DNA of 64,000 nucleotides from Actinomycetota bacterium (GTDB lineage Bacteria; Actinomycetota; Thermoleophilia; BMS3ABIN01), in assembly GCA_016235065.1 (NCBI GenBank), contig JACRMB010000005.1, forward strand, positions 135,524 to 199,523. The letters run 5' to 3'. The translations under genes were made by a program, and so were the position numbers. The notes under the pieces are model-generated. The model was not told the origin of the DNA, ran no database searches, and was given only the letters and a program-made list of their open reading frames with translations. Every line of letters begins with the position of its first letter. Position 1 is the stretch's first letter. Of this stretch, positions 52,884 through 62,047 are shown piece by piece.

Positions 52884-53846
52884 ATGATTGAAGACGGCCC
52901 GAACATCATCTGTGAAGATCTTACCCGTTACTATGGGGAGACTCGGGGCATCGAAGGGCTGGATCTGACGATTGAGCATGGGGAGATCTTCGGCTTCCTG
53001 GGGCCGAACGGCGCTGGCAAGACGACGACGATCCGCATGTTGATGGGAATGCTCAAACCAACCCGCGGCAAGGCCACCGTGCTGGGGATGGATACCTGGC
53101 GCGACTCCACCCGGATAAAGCTGCATGCAGGCAACGTCCCGGGAGATCCGCGCCTCTACGAGCATATGCGCGTCAACGATCTGTTGAACTATATTGATGA
53201 CTTCCGCCCCGGGCCTGACCCTTTACGGGCTGAGCTGCTCGAGCGGCTCGACCTGGATGTAAGCAAGAAAGTGAGATCGCTTTCGCGGGGTAATCGCCAG
53301 AAGGTCGCCATCCTGCTGGCGATGATGCACGACCCGGAGATCCTGATCCTCGATGAACCTTCAACCGGACTCGACCCGCTGATGCAACAGGAGTTCTACA
53401 CGATCCTGGGTGAGTTCAAGAGCAGGAACAAGACCGTGTTTCTTTCGTCACATATCCTTTCGGAGGTCGAGCGTGTCTGCGATCGTGTGGGAATCGTCAA
53501 GGAGGGCAGGCTGGTGGACGTGCGCGCCATCGAAGACCTGAGACGCAACAAGGTCCGGCATATGGATATCGCGTTTTCCGAGAAGATCGACGAGGACGAA
53601 TTCAGGAAGTTGCCCCAGGTGCTGCAGGTCACCGGCACCGACAACCACATCCGCGTCACCATGCGCGGTGAGGTCGATTCACTTATCAAGCTGATAGCCC
53701 GCTACAGCGTTGAGGATCTTACCTTCACCCAGCCCAGTCTCGAAGATTTCTTCATGAGCTTTTATGGCGCCGATAAAACCGGGCCTGATGAGGCATTGCA
53801 AAAGCCTGAAAATCCGGAACCAGGGACGGAAGAAGGGACCACATGA
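52884..53846 (+). CDS. ABC-2 type transporter ATP-binding protein
   Basis: ATPase subunit of an ABC-2 exporter (drug, lipid or bacteriocin type). Walker A is GPNGAGKTTTIRMLMG, the signature is SLSRGNRQKVAIL (LSGGQ variant) and Walker B is ILILDEPSTGLDPL with the H-loop FLSSHILSEVE. A C-terminal extension (about 210-320) is typical of the CcmA/NatA group and ends in an acidic tail. Its stop overlaps the permease ATG by 4 nt. The substrate is unknown. Confidence 0.94.
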   Translation: MIEDGPNIICEDLTRYYGETRGIEGLDLTIEHGEIFGFLGPNGAGKTTTIRMLMGMLKPTRGKATVLGMDTWRDSTRIKLHAGNVPGDPRLYEHMRVNDLLNYIDDFRPGPDPLRAELLERLDLDVSKKVRSLSRGNRQKVAILLAMMHDPEILILDEPSTGLDPLMQQEFYTILGEFKSRNKTVFLSSHILSEVERVCDRVGIVKEGRLVDVRAIEDLRRNKVRHMDIAFSEKIDEDEFRKLPQVLQVTGTDNHIRVTMRGEVDSLIKLIARYSVEDLTFTQPSLEDFFMSFYGADKTGPDEALQKPENPEPGTEEGTT

Positions 53847-54640
53847 ACTTCAACCTCCTGAAACAGAGCCTGGCGGACAGGAGGCTTTCGCTGTCGGTCT
53901 ATGCCGCCAGTGTGGCCCTTTACGGGATCATCATCCTGGCAATCTGGCCTTCGATGCAGACATCCGGTATCTCCGAGATGTGGGACCGCTATCCGGAGAG
54001 CCTCAGGAAAGCGTTCGGAGCCACCATAAATTTTGCCGAGTTCGACGGCTTCATCACCCTGGAGTATCTGGCGCAGATGTGGGTGATAATCATGGCGGCC
54101 TTCGTTATCGGCGTCGCCACCAGTTCGCTGGCGGGTGAGATTGAAAAAGGCTCCATGGAACTCCTGCTTTCACAGCCGGTCGCCAGGCGCACGATCGTCG
54201 TGACCAGACATTTTTATATGTCCATAATGCTGATCGCCCTTATCGCAGCGACCATGCTGCCACTGATGATCGGGGCGCCTCTTGTTGATGGAGAACTCAG
54301 TAACAAGGGGGTTGCCGCTGTCAGCCTTCTGGCCTTCCTGTTCTACGAGGCGATCGGGTCCATGGCCTTTTTCTTTTCCTCGATCGCCAGCAGCCGGGGC
54401 AGGGCACTTTTTGCAGCGCTGGGGATTCTGATCGGTTCCTACGCACTTGACCTGCTGTCGAAGTTCAACGAGTTCATCGACAACTTCCACTTCCTGTCGC
54501 TGTTCTACTATTACGACCCCTATCGCTATCTTCACTCCGCATCGATTGCCTGGGGGGATCTGGCTGTTCTGGCGGCGGTAACACTGGTTTCTACTGCAGC
54601 CGCGGTCACCTGGTTTGAAAGGCGCGACATCGCTGTGTAG
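53843..54640 (+). CDS. ABC-2 type transporter permease
   Basis: Membrane partner of the preceding ATPase. Six hydrophobic segments are visible in 265 residues, with the family layout of an extracytoplasmic first loop and LEYLAQMWVIIMAAFVIGVATSSLAGEIEKGSMELLLSQPVARRTI split over TM2 and the coupling region. A Pro/Phe-rich FLFYEAIGSMAFFFSSIASSRGRALF stretch forms TM4. The start overlaps the ATPase gene (ATGA). A tRNA-Glu follows 23 nt later. Confidence 0.9.
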   Translation: MNFNLLKQSLADRRLSLSVYAASVALYGIIILAIWPSMQTSGISEMWDRYPESLRKAFGATINFAEFDGFITLEYLAQMWVIIMAAFVIGVATSSLAGEIEKGSMELLLSQPVARRTIVVTRHFYMSIMLIALIAATMLPLMIGAPLVDGELSNKGVAAVSLLAFLFYEAIGSMAFFFSSIASSRGRALFAALGILIGSYALDLLSKFNEFIDNFHFLSLFYYYDPYRYLHSASIAWGDLAVLAAVTLVSTAAAVTWFERRDIAV

Positions 54641-54663
54641 AATATCACGGCTGGTTTTATCGT

Positions 54664-54739
54664 GGCGCATTCGTCTAGTGGCCCAGGACGCCGCCCTCTC
54701 ACGGCGGTAGCAGGGGTTCAAATCCCCTATGCGCTACCA
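54664..54739 (+). tRNA. tRNA-Glu (CUC anticodon)
   Basis: The acceptor GGCGCAT pairs with ATGCGCT (G1-U72 wobble) with A73. The anticodon loop CTCTCAC gives CUC, the T-loop is GGTTCAAATCC-like, and CCA is encoded. It lies directly beside gltX, which would charge it. Confidence 0.95.
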
Positions 54740-54781
54740 TTTTTTCCCAGTTCGCTACCGAAAGATAGAAGGGTTTCGCTT

Positions 54782-54808
54782 ACGCGCCTGTTAGCAGGCG
54801 CGTTTTTT
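54782..54808 (+). terminator. Intrinsic terminator after tRNA-Glu, overlapping the gltX stop
   Basis: A perfect 9-bp stem ACGCGCCTG/CAGGCGCGT, loop TTAG, then a run of six T (54803-54808). The T-run overlaps the stop codon of the convergent gltX. Confidence 0.88.
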
Positions 54809-56273
54809 AGCGCTCGGTGAGCTGCAGGATAGCCGCCTCGAGCCTCGCTGTACTTTCCTCACGGCCGAGCATGGCCAGGGTCTCGAACATCCCAGGAGTT
54901 ATCATCTTGCCGCTGACGGCGATGCGGATCGGTTGCAGGAATTTTCCCAGCTTCAGTTCCATTGCGTCAGCTTCCTGGCGGAGCCGCTCTTCAATACTTT
55001 CAAGGTCGTAGGCATCAAGAGACTCCAGGGCTTCAATGGTATGCTCGAGCACCGTCGTGGCTTTTGCATCCTTCAGCAGCTTGCCCAGGGCTTTTTCCTC
55101 GAATTCCAGGGGCAGGAAAAAGAAATCAGTGAATACCGCGAAGTCGGCCAGCGTCTTCATCTTCTCCTGGACCAGTGGAACCAGGTCTGCGACCGTAGGC
55201 TTGCCATCGGCGCCAGGAAGGCCTTCCAGCCTGGTTCCTTCCAGAAATTCGGTGATGCGAGATGCCAGCTCAGCTTCTTCCATCTCCCGGATATAGTGTC
55301 CGTTCATCCAGAGGAATTTTTCACTGTCGAAAACAGAAGCTGTGTTGCCCACGCGCTCCAGGGAGAACTTCTCGATTAGTTCATCGACGCTGAACAGGGT
55401 GGTCTCGCCGTCGAAACTCCATCCCAGAAGCGCCAGATAATTACAGAGCGCCTCACGGACGTAACCCTGGTTCCTGAACTCTTCTACCGCTGAGGCGCCG
55501 TGACGCTTTGACAATGGCGTCTTGTCAGGCCCCAGTATGAGCGGCAGGTGGCCGTATGCCGGCGTCTTCTCCCCCATGGCCTCCAGTAGCATGATCTGCC
55601 GGGGAGTATTGGGCAGGTGGTCGTCACCGCGAATAACGTGGGTGATGCCCATGCGGGCATCGTCAACGGCGACCGCAAAATTGTAAGTTGGAATTCCTGA
55701 GGAACGGACCAGGATAAAATCACCGATCGTTGAGTTTTCGAACTGGACGTCGCCCTTGATCGTATCTCTGACGACAGTGAAGCCATCCTCGGGCGTGCGC
55801 AGACGTATCACCGGCAGCCGGCCCTCAGCCTCCATCCCCACTGTATCTGCAGTGGAAAGACTGCGGCAACGGCCGTCATAGACGACGTCGCGGCTTTTCT
55901 GCCTGGCGGCTGCCCGTGACGCTTCCAGCTCTTCAGGCGTGCAGTAGCAGCGATAGGCCTTGCCGGCATCAAGAAGCGACTCGGCCGCTTCACGGTAGAT
56001 GTCCATGCGCTCCATCTGGCGATATGGGCCGAACTCGCCACCAGTCTCCGGGCCTTCGTCCCAGTCGAGGCCAAGCCAGCGCAGGCTGCTGATGATCTGG
56101 CGAATGGACTCATCGGTTGAACGGGAGAGGTCGGTATCTTCGATGCGCAGAACAAAACTGCCACCCTGGCCACGGGCGTACAGCCAGTTATACAGGGCCG
56201 TACGAGCTCCGCCGACATGAAGGTGGCCCGTCGGGCTGGGAGCGAAGCGCACACGAGGTTTACTATCGTTCAT
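54807..56273 (-). CDS. gltX: Glutamyl-tRNA synthetase
   Basis: Charges tRNA(Glu) (and, if non-discriminating, tRNA(Gln)) with glutamate. The HIGH region is RFAPSPTGHLHVGGARTALYN; the KMSKS variant is DKTPLSKRHGASAVEE. It is 488 residues from the ATG at 56273; an upstream ATG/TTG pair adds eight basic residues and cannot be excluded. The presence of GlnRS makes a discriminating enzyme plausible, but this cannot be read from the sequence. It is convergent with tRNA-Glu. Confidence 0.96.
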   Translation of the reverse strand: MNDSKPRVRFAPSPTGHLHVGGARTALYNWLYARGQGGSFVLRIEDTDLSRSTDESIRQIISSLRWLGLDWDEGPETGGEFGPYRQMERMDIYREAAESLLDAGKAYRCYCTPEELEASRAAARQKSRDVVYDGRCRSLSTADTVGMEAEGRLPVIRLRTPEDGFTVVRDTIKGDVQFENSTIGDFILVRSSGIPTYNFAVAVDDARMGITHVIRGDDHLPNTPRQIMLLEAMGEKTPAYGHLPLILGPDKTPLSKRHGASAVEEFRNQGYVREALCNYLALLGWSFDGETTLFSVDELIEKFSLERVGNTASVFDSEKFLWMNGHYIREMEEAELASRITEFLEGTRLEGLPGADGKPTVADLVPLVQEKMKTLADFAVFTDFFFLPLEFEEKALGKLLKDAKATTVLEHTIEALESLDAYDLESIEERLRQEADAMELKLGKFLQPIRIAVSGKMITPGMFETLAMLGREESTARLEAAILQLTER

Positions 56274-56343
56274 GCGGCCTGCCTTCCTTTTCATCAAATG
56301 AGAGTCTGATTTTATCAGCGTTTCCGGGAATGTGTTCTTCCAT

Positions 56344-56377
56344 AAAAAAGAGCCCGATTGAATAACCGGGCTCTTTT
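56344..56377. terminator. Bidirectional intrinsic terminator downstream of the NlpC/P60 gene
   Basis: A perfect 11-bp stem AAAAGAGCCCG/CGGGCTCTTTT with a 10-nt loop, flanked by A and T runs. It separates the NlpC/P60 gene from gltX, both on the minus strand. Confidence 0.87.
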
Positions 56378-56396
56378 GATTGCTATTTGTGATCTC

Positions 56397-57542
56397 CTAG
56401 AGCCTGCATGCTCCTGCGTATGAACCGCCTGAGCTGACCGAGCCAACCTGGACCACGGTACCCTCGAACGGGGCGTGGATCATGCTGCCGCCGCCGATGT
56501 AGATACCAACATGGCTCATGTAGCCTCCGCCTCCGAAGAAGACCAGGTCGCCAGGCTGCAGTTCCGAATAATCAATCGGGGTTCCGGCTGCATACTGGGC
56601 CGTGGCTCCGTGAGGAAGGCCAATGCCGAGCTGAGCGTAAACATACATCACCAGGCCGGAGCAGTCGAATCCTGACGGATCAGCGCCGCCCCAGACATAA
56701 GGCACTCCAAGATACTGCATGGCGATCCCTACTGCGCCACCCGAAGTGGATGGATTCGCGGGGCCGACGAAACCGCCGCCGCCACCGCTGTAGCCGCCAT
56801 CGCCTTCACTGGCGGCTGCCGCCTGGGCATCCAGAGCCGCCTGCTGAGCCGCGGCCTCCTGTGCCTGCAGCGAGGCGATCTCGCCCTCGATGCTGCCGAG
56901 CAACTGCTGCCTCTGTCCCAGACCGGATTCGATATCCGCCTTTTCGGCGGTTACCTGCTCAAGCAGGGTCGACTGGGTCGCCATGTCGCTGTCGAGCTGG
57001 ACCTGGGTCTCCTCGACCTGCTGCTTTAGCTGCTTGACCTGCTCGAGGTCGTCACGATCCTGCTCGCCTACCTTGGTAAGCATGTCGAACTTGGTCATGA
57101 AATCGTTGAGGTCGCTGGTCTCCATGAGGACTTCCATCATGTCCACCTGGCCGTTACGGTAGATCTTGACTACACGGGTCTCGAGCCGGGACTGCATCTC
57201 GCCCAGCCTCACTGTAGTCTCATCGAGTTTGACCTGGTTCTCAGCGATATTGCTTTCTATCAAAGAAAGCTGATAGTTGGCGTTGTTGTACATCTCTACT
57301 TTTACTTCCAGCTCGCTGTTGAGACTTGCGATCTCACTGCGCACCGATTCAGCCTCTGTTTGCCTGCTGGATATATCACCCGCGGGGTCTGCATCCGCTA
57401 TGGCAGCCGAAATCGACATATATAACGCGAGTGCTAGAGGGAGGCTGATTACGAAGACGCTGAGTCTTCCGAGGATTGTTTTAGGGGTTACTTTGAAGAG
57501 GTTACTACTTGCAACGAATAATGGCTGTAACTTAAACCTGAT
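56397..57542 (-). CDS. Secreted NlpC/P60 peptidoglycan endopeptidase with coiled coil; apparent ATC start
   Basis: RipA-like cell-wall hydrolase that cuts peptide stems. In order: signal peptide, long coiled coil (about 55-210), a Gly/Ala-rich linker, and an NlpC/P60 domain with catalytic Cys in DPSGFDCSGLVMYVY and His in GYMSHVGIYIGGGSMIHA. The first ATG (57419) falls after the hydrophobic core of the signal peptide. Reading upstream, the frame stays open for 41 codons (SVFVISLPLALALY is the core) with no ATG, GTG or TTG before an in-frame TGA. A perfect AGGAGG at 57551-57556 sits 8 nt before an ATC codon at 57540-57542, which I take as the start (381 residues). Confidence 0.85.
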   Translation of the reverse strand: MRFKLQPLFVASSNLFKVTPKTILGRLSVFVISLPLALALYMSISAAIADADPAGDISSRQTEAESVRSEIASLNSELEVKVEMYNNANYQLSLIESNIAENQVKLDETTVRLGEMQSRLETRVVKIYRNGQVDMMEVLMETSDLNDFMTKFDMLTKVGEQDRDDLEQVKQLKQQVEETQVQLDSDMATQSTLLEQVTAEKADIESGLGQRQQLLGSIEGEIASLQAQEAAAQQAALDAQAAAASEGDGGYSGGGGGFVGPANPSTSGGAVGIAMQYLGVPYVWGGADPSGFDCSGLVMYVYAQLGIGLPHGATAQYAAGTPIDYSELQPGDLVFFGGGGYMSHVGIYIGGGSMIHAPFEGTVVQVGSVSSGGSYAGACRL

Positions 57543-57610
57543 GTTATTCGCCTCCTTTAGGACGTCTACTGGCGTCGGTCAGTTGGCTTCTATTACTCAA
57601 AACCTTGTGA

Positions 57611-57639
57611 ACCTTACCAAGGCATAAAATGGAAGTCAA
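57611..57639 (-). promoter_or_regulatory. Candidate promoter of the NlpC/P60 gene
   Basis: On the minus strand TTGACT (57634-57639), 17 nt, then TAAGGT (57611-57616). The inverted repeat CCTTG-N10-CAAGG (57604-57623) covers the -10 region and could be an operator. Confidence 0.4.
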
Positions 57640-57704
57640 ATCAGAAGGGGTAAAAATGACCATATTTCCGCAAATTGCGGGATTTTTATAGGGAAAAGCC
57701 CCTA

Positions 57705-58769
57705 TCAAGTAGTGAAATATTCCCTGATACCGGCCAAAATCGCCTCAGATTCTCGCCTGACGAGTTCTGCAGGATCCAGTCCCGCAAGGCCAGGACCATC
57801 CATAAATGATGGCTCCACCATGACAGCGGTCATGCTTGTTTCCCTTAAAACAGCATAATTCCGCCCCAATGCGGGAATCGCGGGCACCTGAAGCTCCCGG
57901 GAAAGGCTTTCCAGGATATGCTGCGCCAGCAGGCTGCCGGCTTCGGAGAAATATCCCTGGCGGCAGAAATAATAGGCAGCGGCAGCCTGGGCGTCTCCCT
58001 CCGGCAGGAAATTGTGATGGATGCTGATGAATATGTCGGCGCCGGCTGAATTGGCCAAGGCGGGCCGTTCATAAAGGGGCTTTGCATGGTCTCCATCCCT
58101 GGTGAGGATGACTTTCGAGCCCAATCCTTCCAGAGCCCTGGCGAGCTCCAGAGCCACCATCAGGTTCAGCTCTTTCTCTTTCATGCCCGATGGAGCTACC
58201 GCACCTGATTCATCGCCACCATGCCCGGGATCGATGGTTATTGTCAGATCCGCCAGTGACCTGCCGGCGGCATAGCCCCCGTTGCGGTCAGGGATCTTGG
58301 CCTCGGTGGAATGAGGTTCTCCGTCCTTGGTGACTTTTGCCATTATCCTGAGAACTGAATCGTCGACCATCCCGTCCATCACCAGGCCGGAATTCTTCTG
58401 GAAGTCAAGCACAGCCCGCTCGGTGAGGTCACCGAAAATCCCGTCCTCGGGGCCTGCGTTGAATCCGAGGCAGTTCAGCGAGCGCTGCAGCACGAGTACA
58501 TCGGCGCCCCGAAAAGGCGGGATGCGAAGATAGAGCAGACGCTCGCCGGCCTTGTAACCGGCCTCAACCAGTTCGCACCAGGTGTTCTCAGCAACGACGC
58601 CATCGGCGATCAGCCCACTCTCCTGCTGGAACAGGAGGATAGCCGAGTGGGTATCTTCACCGAAATAGCCATCAACGCCATCGGTGCCGACATCGTAGCC
58701 GAGGCTGCAAAGCCTTGACTGGACGTCCAGCACTTCTTTGCCTCTGTCACCGAGCTTCAGGATTTTCAC
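57705..58769 (-). CDS. N-acetylmuramoyl-L-alanine amidase-like protein with two PG-binding domains (CwlM-like)
   Basis: Two N-terminal peptidoglycan-binding-1 domains (about 1-70 and 80-150; LGDRGKEVLDVQSRLCSLGY and ADVLVLQRSLNCLGF) precede an Amidase_3 domain. The zinc and catalytic residues look intact: His in TIDPGHGGDE, Glu in MKEKELNLMV, His in FISIHHNF and Glu in VMVEPSFMDG. There is no signal peptide. That layout matches actinobacterial CwlM, a cytoplasmic regulator of cell-wall precursor synthesis, though CwlM proteins differ in activity. It is 354 residues from a GTG at 58769. It lies 108 nt downstream of thiD. Confidence 0.9.
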   Translation of the reverse strand: MKILKLGDRGKEVLDVQSRLCSLGYDVGTDGVDGYFGEDTHSAILLFQQESGLIADGVVAENTWCELVEAGYKAGERLLYLRIPPFRGADVLVLQRSLNCLGFNAGPEDGIFGDLTERAVLDFQKNSGLVMDGMVDDSVLRIMAKVTKDGEPHSTEAKIPDRNGGYAAGRSLADLTITIDPGHGGDESGAVAPSGMKEKELNLMVALELARALEGLGSKVILTRDGDHAKPLYERPALANSAGADIFISIHHNFLPEGDAQAAAAYYFCRQGYFSEAGSLLAQHILESLSRELQVPAIPALGRNYAVLRETSMTAVMVEPSFMDGPGLAGLDPAELVRRESEAILAGIREYFTT

Positions 58770-58877
58770 GCGAACCAGCCTCTTTCAGAGCAGAGAACGG
58801 CGCTTCGCACACGCGCCTGGATGTAAAGGTTAATTGTTGGGCAGCCCAGGTTCAACCCGGCCGGGGATATTTCTGTT

Positions 58878-59711
58878 TTAACCAGGATGTGGAAGCCGCG
58901 GAACCTGCATGCCTCTTCCGGGAGAAACCGCTGCGGAGACAGCGTCCTCTACCAGGCGTTTGGCCATCACTACCGATTCATGGACGTCATTGCCCATCGC
59001 CAGGTAAGATGTGGCGGCGGCGGAGAAAAGGCATCCGGTGCCGTGGGTCTGAGCACCGCCACCAATACGAGTGCCCGGCAGCGAGCGCATGGTCGAACCG
59101 TCGAAGAGATAATCGACCGGAGCTCCCGGCCAGTGGCCTCCTGTAACACAGGCAGCCCCTGCTCCGGCGGCAACCAGCGCCCTGGCTGCGTCCATAGCCC
59201 CGGATTCGCCGGTGATACCGATGCCGGTCAAGGTGACCGCCTCGTCGATATTAGGTGTCACCAGGGTACATTGGGGAAGCAACACGCTGATCAGCCGCCT
59301 GACGCTTTCCTTCTTCGACAACATCGTACCGCTGGTGCTGACCAGCACAGGATCAACCACCAGTTTCCCCAGCACACCGGCAGCCGCAAGTCGCGAAACC
59401 TCTTCTATGGCTTCGACTTCGGGCATCATGCCAGTCTTGGCTGCCGTCACGGTGAAATCAGCGATAATCGAACTGAGCTGGGCTTTCAGCTGGACTGGAG
59501 GCACCGGATACATAGCCTGTACACCCAGGGTATTCTGGGCCGTCAAGGCAGTGACCGCGCTCAGGCCATATAGACCCAGGTGGTCGAAGACCTTGAGATC
59601 CGCCTGGATGCCGGCACCGCCGCCAGGGTCAGAACCGGCGATGGTAAGGACATTCGTCAAAGGATGTACACTCATGATGCCGGATTCAGGCACCGAGATT
59701 CCCTGAGCCAT
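58878..59711 (-). CDS. thiD: Hydroxymethylpyrimidine/phosphomethylpyrimidine kinase
   Basis: Phosphorylates HMP and HMP-P to HMP-PP for thiamin synthesis. It is a ribokinase-fold protein with [48 protein letters not shown] and the C-terminal [16 protein letters not shown] anion hole. It is 277 residues from the ATG at 59711; the ATG at 59675 (MSVHPLTN) fits the family start equally well. It is the last thi gene of the operon, with no ThiE or ThiM fusion. Confidence 0.94.
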   Translation of the reverse strand: MAQGISVPESGIMSVHPLTNVLTIAGSDPGGGAGIQADLKVFDHLGLYGLSAVTALTAQNTLGVQAMYPVPPVQLKAQLSSIIADFTVTAAKTGMMPEVEAIEEVSRLAAAGVLGKLVVDPVLVSTSGTMLSKKESVRRLISVLLPQCTLVTPNIDEAVTLTGIGITGESGAMDAARALVAAGAGAACVTGGHWPGAPVDYLFDGSTMRSLPGTRIGGGAQTHGTGCLFSAAATSYLAMGNDVHESVVMAKRLVEDAVSAAVSPGRGMQVPRLPHPG

Positions 59712-59735
59712 ATAGACCGCGACGTATGGGACACA

Positions 59736-60740
59736 TCAGTCACGGGATATGAAATGTTCGTATCCGTGGGATGGCATATCCCGGCCGGACCCATCACTGC
59801 CGACGAGTCTCACTCCAAATTCCCGGGGCATGATCTCGCCTATCAGGGCCACCTGAAGGCCGGCGGCATGGGCGATGACTTCCTTGACCTGTCCGGCGAT
59901 GCTCCCTGGCAGGGTGAACAGCAGTTCGTAATCCTCGCCGCCTGTCACCATCATCGATTCGCGGTCCCAGCCGAAGCGGGTACAGGCCTCATCGAGCTGT
60001 GCTGAGGAAGGAAGTGAACCGGGTTCGATCATGGCCCCCACTCCGCTTTCCTCACATATATGCCTGAGATCACTGGCAAGGCCATCGCTTATATCAGTCA
60101 TCGAAGTGACTCCTGTTTCCACTGCGGCAAGACCGGCACTGATGCGAGCAGCGGGCTCGATAAAAGCGGCGGCGAGCTCCGGATAGGCACCGGCCTCGCC
60201 TTCCCTGATGAGCCGCATTCCGGCCGCTGCGCTGCCAAGATTTCCTGTGACCAGTATCGAGTCGCCGACAGCTGCTCCTGACCTCAGGATAGCCGCGCCC
60301 GCCTCGATGGAACCGCCCACGGATACACTCACGGTCAGCGCCCCCATCGAAGCGGTAGTATCGCCGCCGACCACCGAGACTCCAGCTTCGCTGGCAAGGG
60401 CAGAGAATCCGCGAGCGATCTCGAGGATATATTCGATCTCAGTCTCCGGAGGACAGGCGATTGACAAGAGGGCGTAATGAGGTGTAGCTCCCATCGCTGC
60501 GATATCGCTGAGATTGACCGCGAGGCATTTGCTTCCGAGTTGACTGGGGGTCTGCCACTGTTTCTGAAAATGGACCCCCTCGAGAAGGAGGTCAGTGCTC
60601 CAGACTGCCTGCCTCCCCTTGGGACAATCGAGGACGGCAGCGTCATCACCGATGCCCACCAGCACCTTCGGTCCTGCAGCTGCGAAGAGTCTGCGCAGCT
60701 CCCTGAGTAGCGCTTCCTCTCCCACGCCGCCGACTAGCAA
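59736..60740 (-). CDS. thiL: Thiamin-monophosphate kinase
   Basis: Makes thiamin pyrophosphate from thiamin phosphate and ATP, the last step. It shows VGIGDDAAVLDCPKGR, TDLLLEGVHF, NLSDIAAMGATPHYALLS, the GGDTTAS phosphate loop and TDISDGLASDLRHI. I chose the TTG at 60738-60740, which overlaps the thiC end and gives 334 residues; a GGAGAG site lies 8 nt upstream. The longest frame adds 26 residues read out of frame from thiC. Full length for the family. Confidence 0.94.
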   Translation of the reverse strand: MLVGGVGEEALLRELRRLFAAAGPKVLVGIGDDAAVLDCPKGRQAVWSTDLLLEGVHFQKQWQTPSQLGSKCLAVNLSDIAAMGATPHYALLSIACPPETEIEYILEIARGFSALASEAGVSVVGGDTTASMGALTVSVSVGGSIEAGAAILRSGAAVGDSILVTGNLGSAAAGMRLIREGEAGAYPELAAAFIEPAARISAGLAAVETGVTSMTDISDGLASDLRHICEESGVGAMIEPGSLPSSAQLDEACTRFGWDRESMMVTGGEDYELLFTLPGSIAGQVKEVIAHAAGLQVALIGEIMPREFGVRLVGSDGSGRDMPSHGYEHFISRD

Positions 60741-62047
60741 CCCGAGATCTCTCCCTCCCGGACACCCAGGTGATCTGAAACCAGCTTCATGGCGCACAGG
60801 TCGCCACACATGCTGCAACCATCGACTGAGCCACTATGCCTGTCTTCGTAAGTCGCGCGTGCTGTCTGCGGATCGATAGCCAGCGATATCTGCATGTCCC
60901 AGTCAAGGCTCTTGCGGGCTGCGGCCATCTGCCGGTCCCAGTCGAGAGCGCCGGGTATGCCTTTGGCGATATCAGCAGCGTGCGCTGCAATGCGCGAGAC
61001 GATCACTCCCTGCCGGACATCGCTCGACGTAGGCAATCCCAGATGCTCGGCAGCGGTCACATAACAGAGGAAGTCAGCTCCGGCGGAACCTGCGATAGCG
61101 CCGCCAATAGCGGCAGTGATGTGATCGTATCCTGGCGCGACGTCCGTAACCAGCGGCCCCAATACGTAAAACGGGGCTCCTCCGGTTAGTTTTTTTGCGA
61201 GCCTGACATTCGCCTCGATATCCTGCATCGGCATGTGGCCGGGCCCCTCGATGATAGTCTGAACGCCGGCTTCTCGTGCCCGCGAGGCAAGTTTGCCCAG
61301 GGTGATCAGCTCGCTGAACTGAGCCCTGTCGCTGGCATCCGCCAGGCAGCCAGGCCTGAGGCCGTCACCGAGGCTTAGTACGACATCCCACCGTGCCAGT
61401 ATTTCCAGCAGGCGGTCAAAATCCTCGAAAAATGGATTCTCCCGGTCATGATGGAGCATCCAGGCGATCATGAAGGCTCCGCCGCGGCTGACCACATCCA
61501 TAAGCCTGCCCTGCGCCTGTAACTCGTCGATCGCCGAACGCGTCAGCCCGGCATGGATGGTCATGAAATCCACGCCTTCAGCCGCCTGGCCTTCGATCGT
61601 GGCCATCAGGGAGTCGGCATCCATGCTTACCATGCTGCCGGATGAATCACGGGCGGCAACAGTCGCTTCATAGATGGGAACCGTGCCGAAGGGGATATCA
61701 CAGGCGGAAAGCAGGGCTCTCCTTAGCGACCCTACATCACCGCCGCAGGACAGATCCATGACCGCGTCGGCTCCCGCCTGGATAGCGGCTTCCAGCTTAC
61801 CTATCTCGTCATCAAGTGAAACAGCCTCACTCGAAGCGCCGATATTGGCATTGACCTTGGTTCTGAGTCTGTTGCCGATGCCGGTCGGCCTGGTCTTCCT
61901 TCCAGAGTTCGCTGAAGGGATGACGGTTTTACCCGACAGGATATCTCCTGCAAGGACCTCGGCACTGATCTGCTCTTCCTGCGAGACAGTCAGGACTGAT
62001 TCAGGAATATTGCCATCGGCCAGAAGCTGGAGCAGGGTCGGTTTCAT
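60734..62047 (-). CDS. thiC: Phosphomethylpyrimidine synthase (radical SAM)
   Basis: Rearranges aminoimidazole ribotide to HMP-P using SAM and a 4Fe-4S cluster. It shows KVNANIGASS, AGADAVMDLSCGGD, FMTIHAGLTRSAID, SRGGAFMIAWMLHH, SLGDGLRPGCLADA, IEGPGHMPMQDIE and VTAAEHLGLP. The C-terminal cluster motif is CSMCGDLC (Cys 411, 414, 418), CX2CX3C, one residue shorter than the common CX2CX4C. It is 437 residues, the short form lacking the plant/E. coli N-terminal extension. The ATG overlaps the thiE stop (ATGA). Confidence 0.96.
   Translation of the reverse strand: MKPTLLQLLADGNIPESVLTVSQEEQISAEVLAGDILSGKTVIPSANSGRKTRPTGIGNRLRTKVNANIGASSEAVSLDDEIGKLEAAIQAGADAVMDLSCGGDVGSLRRALLSACDIPFGTVPIYEATVAARDSSGSMVSMDADSLMATIEGQAAEGVDFMTIHAGLTRSAIDELQAQGRLMDVVSRGGAFMIAWMLHHDRENPFFEDFDRLLEILARWDVVLSLGDGLRPGCLADASDRAQFSELITLGKLASRAREAGVQTIIEGPGHMPMQDIEANVRLAKKLTGGAPFYVLGPLVTDVAPGYDHITAAIGGAIAGSAGADFLCYVTAAEHLGLPTSSDVRQGVIVSRIAAHAADIAKGIPGALDWDRQMAAARKSLDWDMQISLAIDPQTARATYEDRHSGSVDGCSMCGDLCAMKLVSDHLGVREGEISGC

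Noticed and set aside
57604-57623. Rex operator at the NlpC/P60 promoter (contains TTGTGAA)
   Set aside because: Only one half matches; the palindrome present is CCTTG/CAAGG, so a Rex site is not supported.
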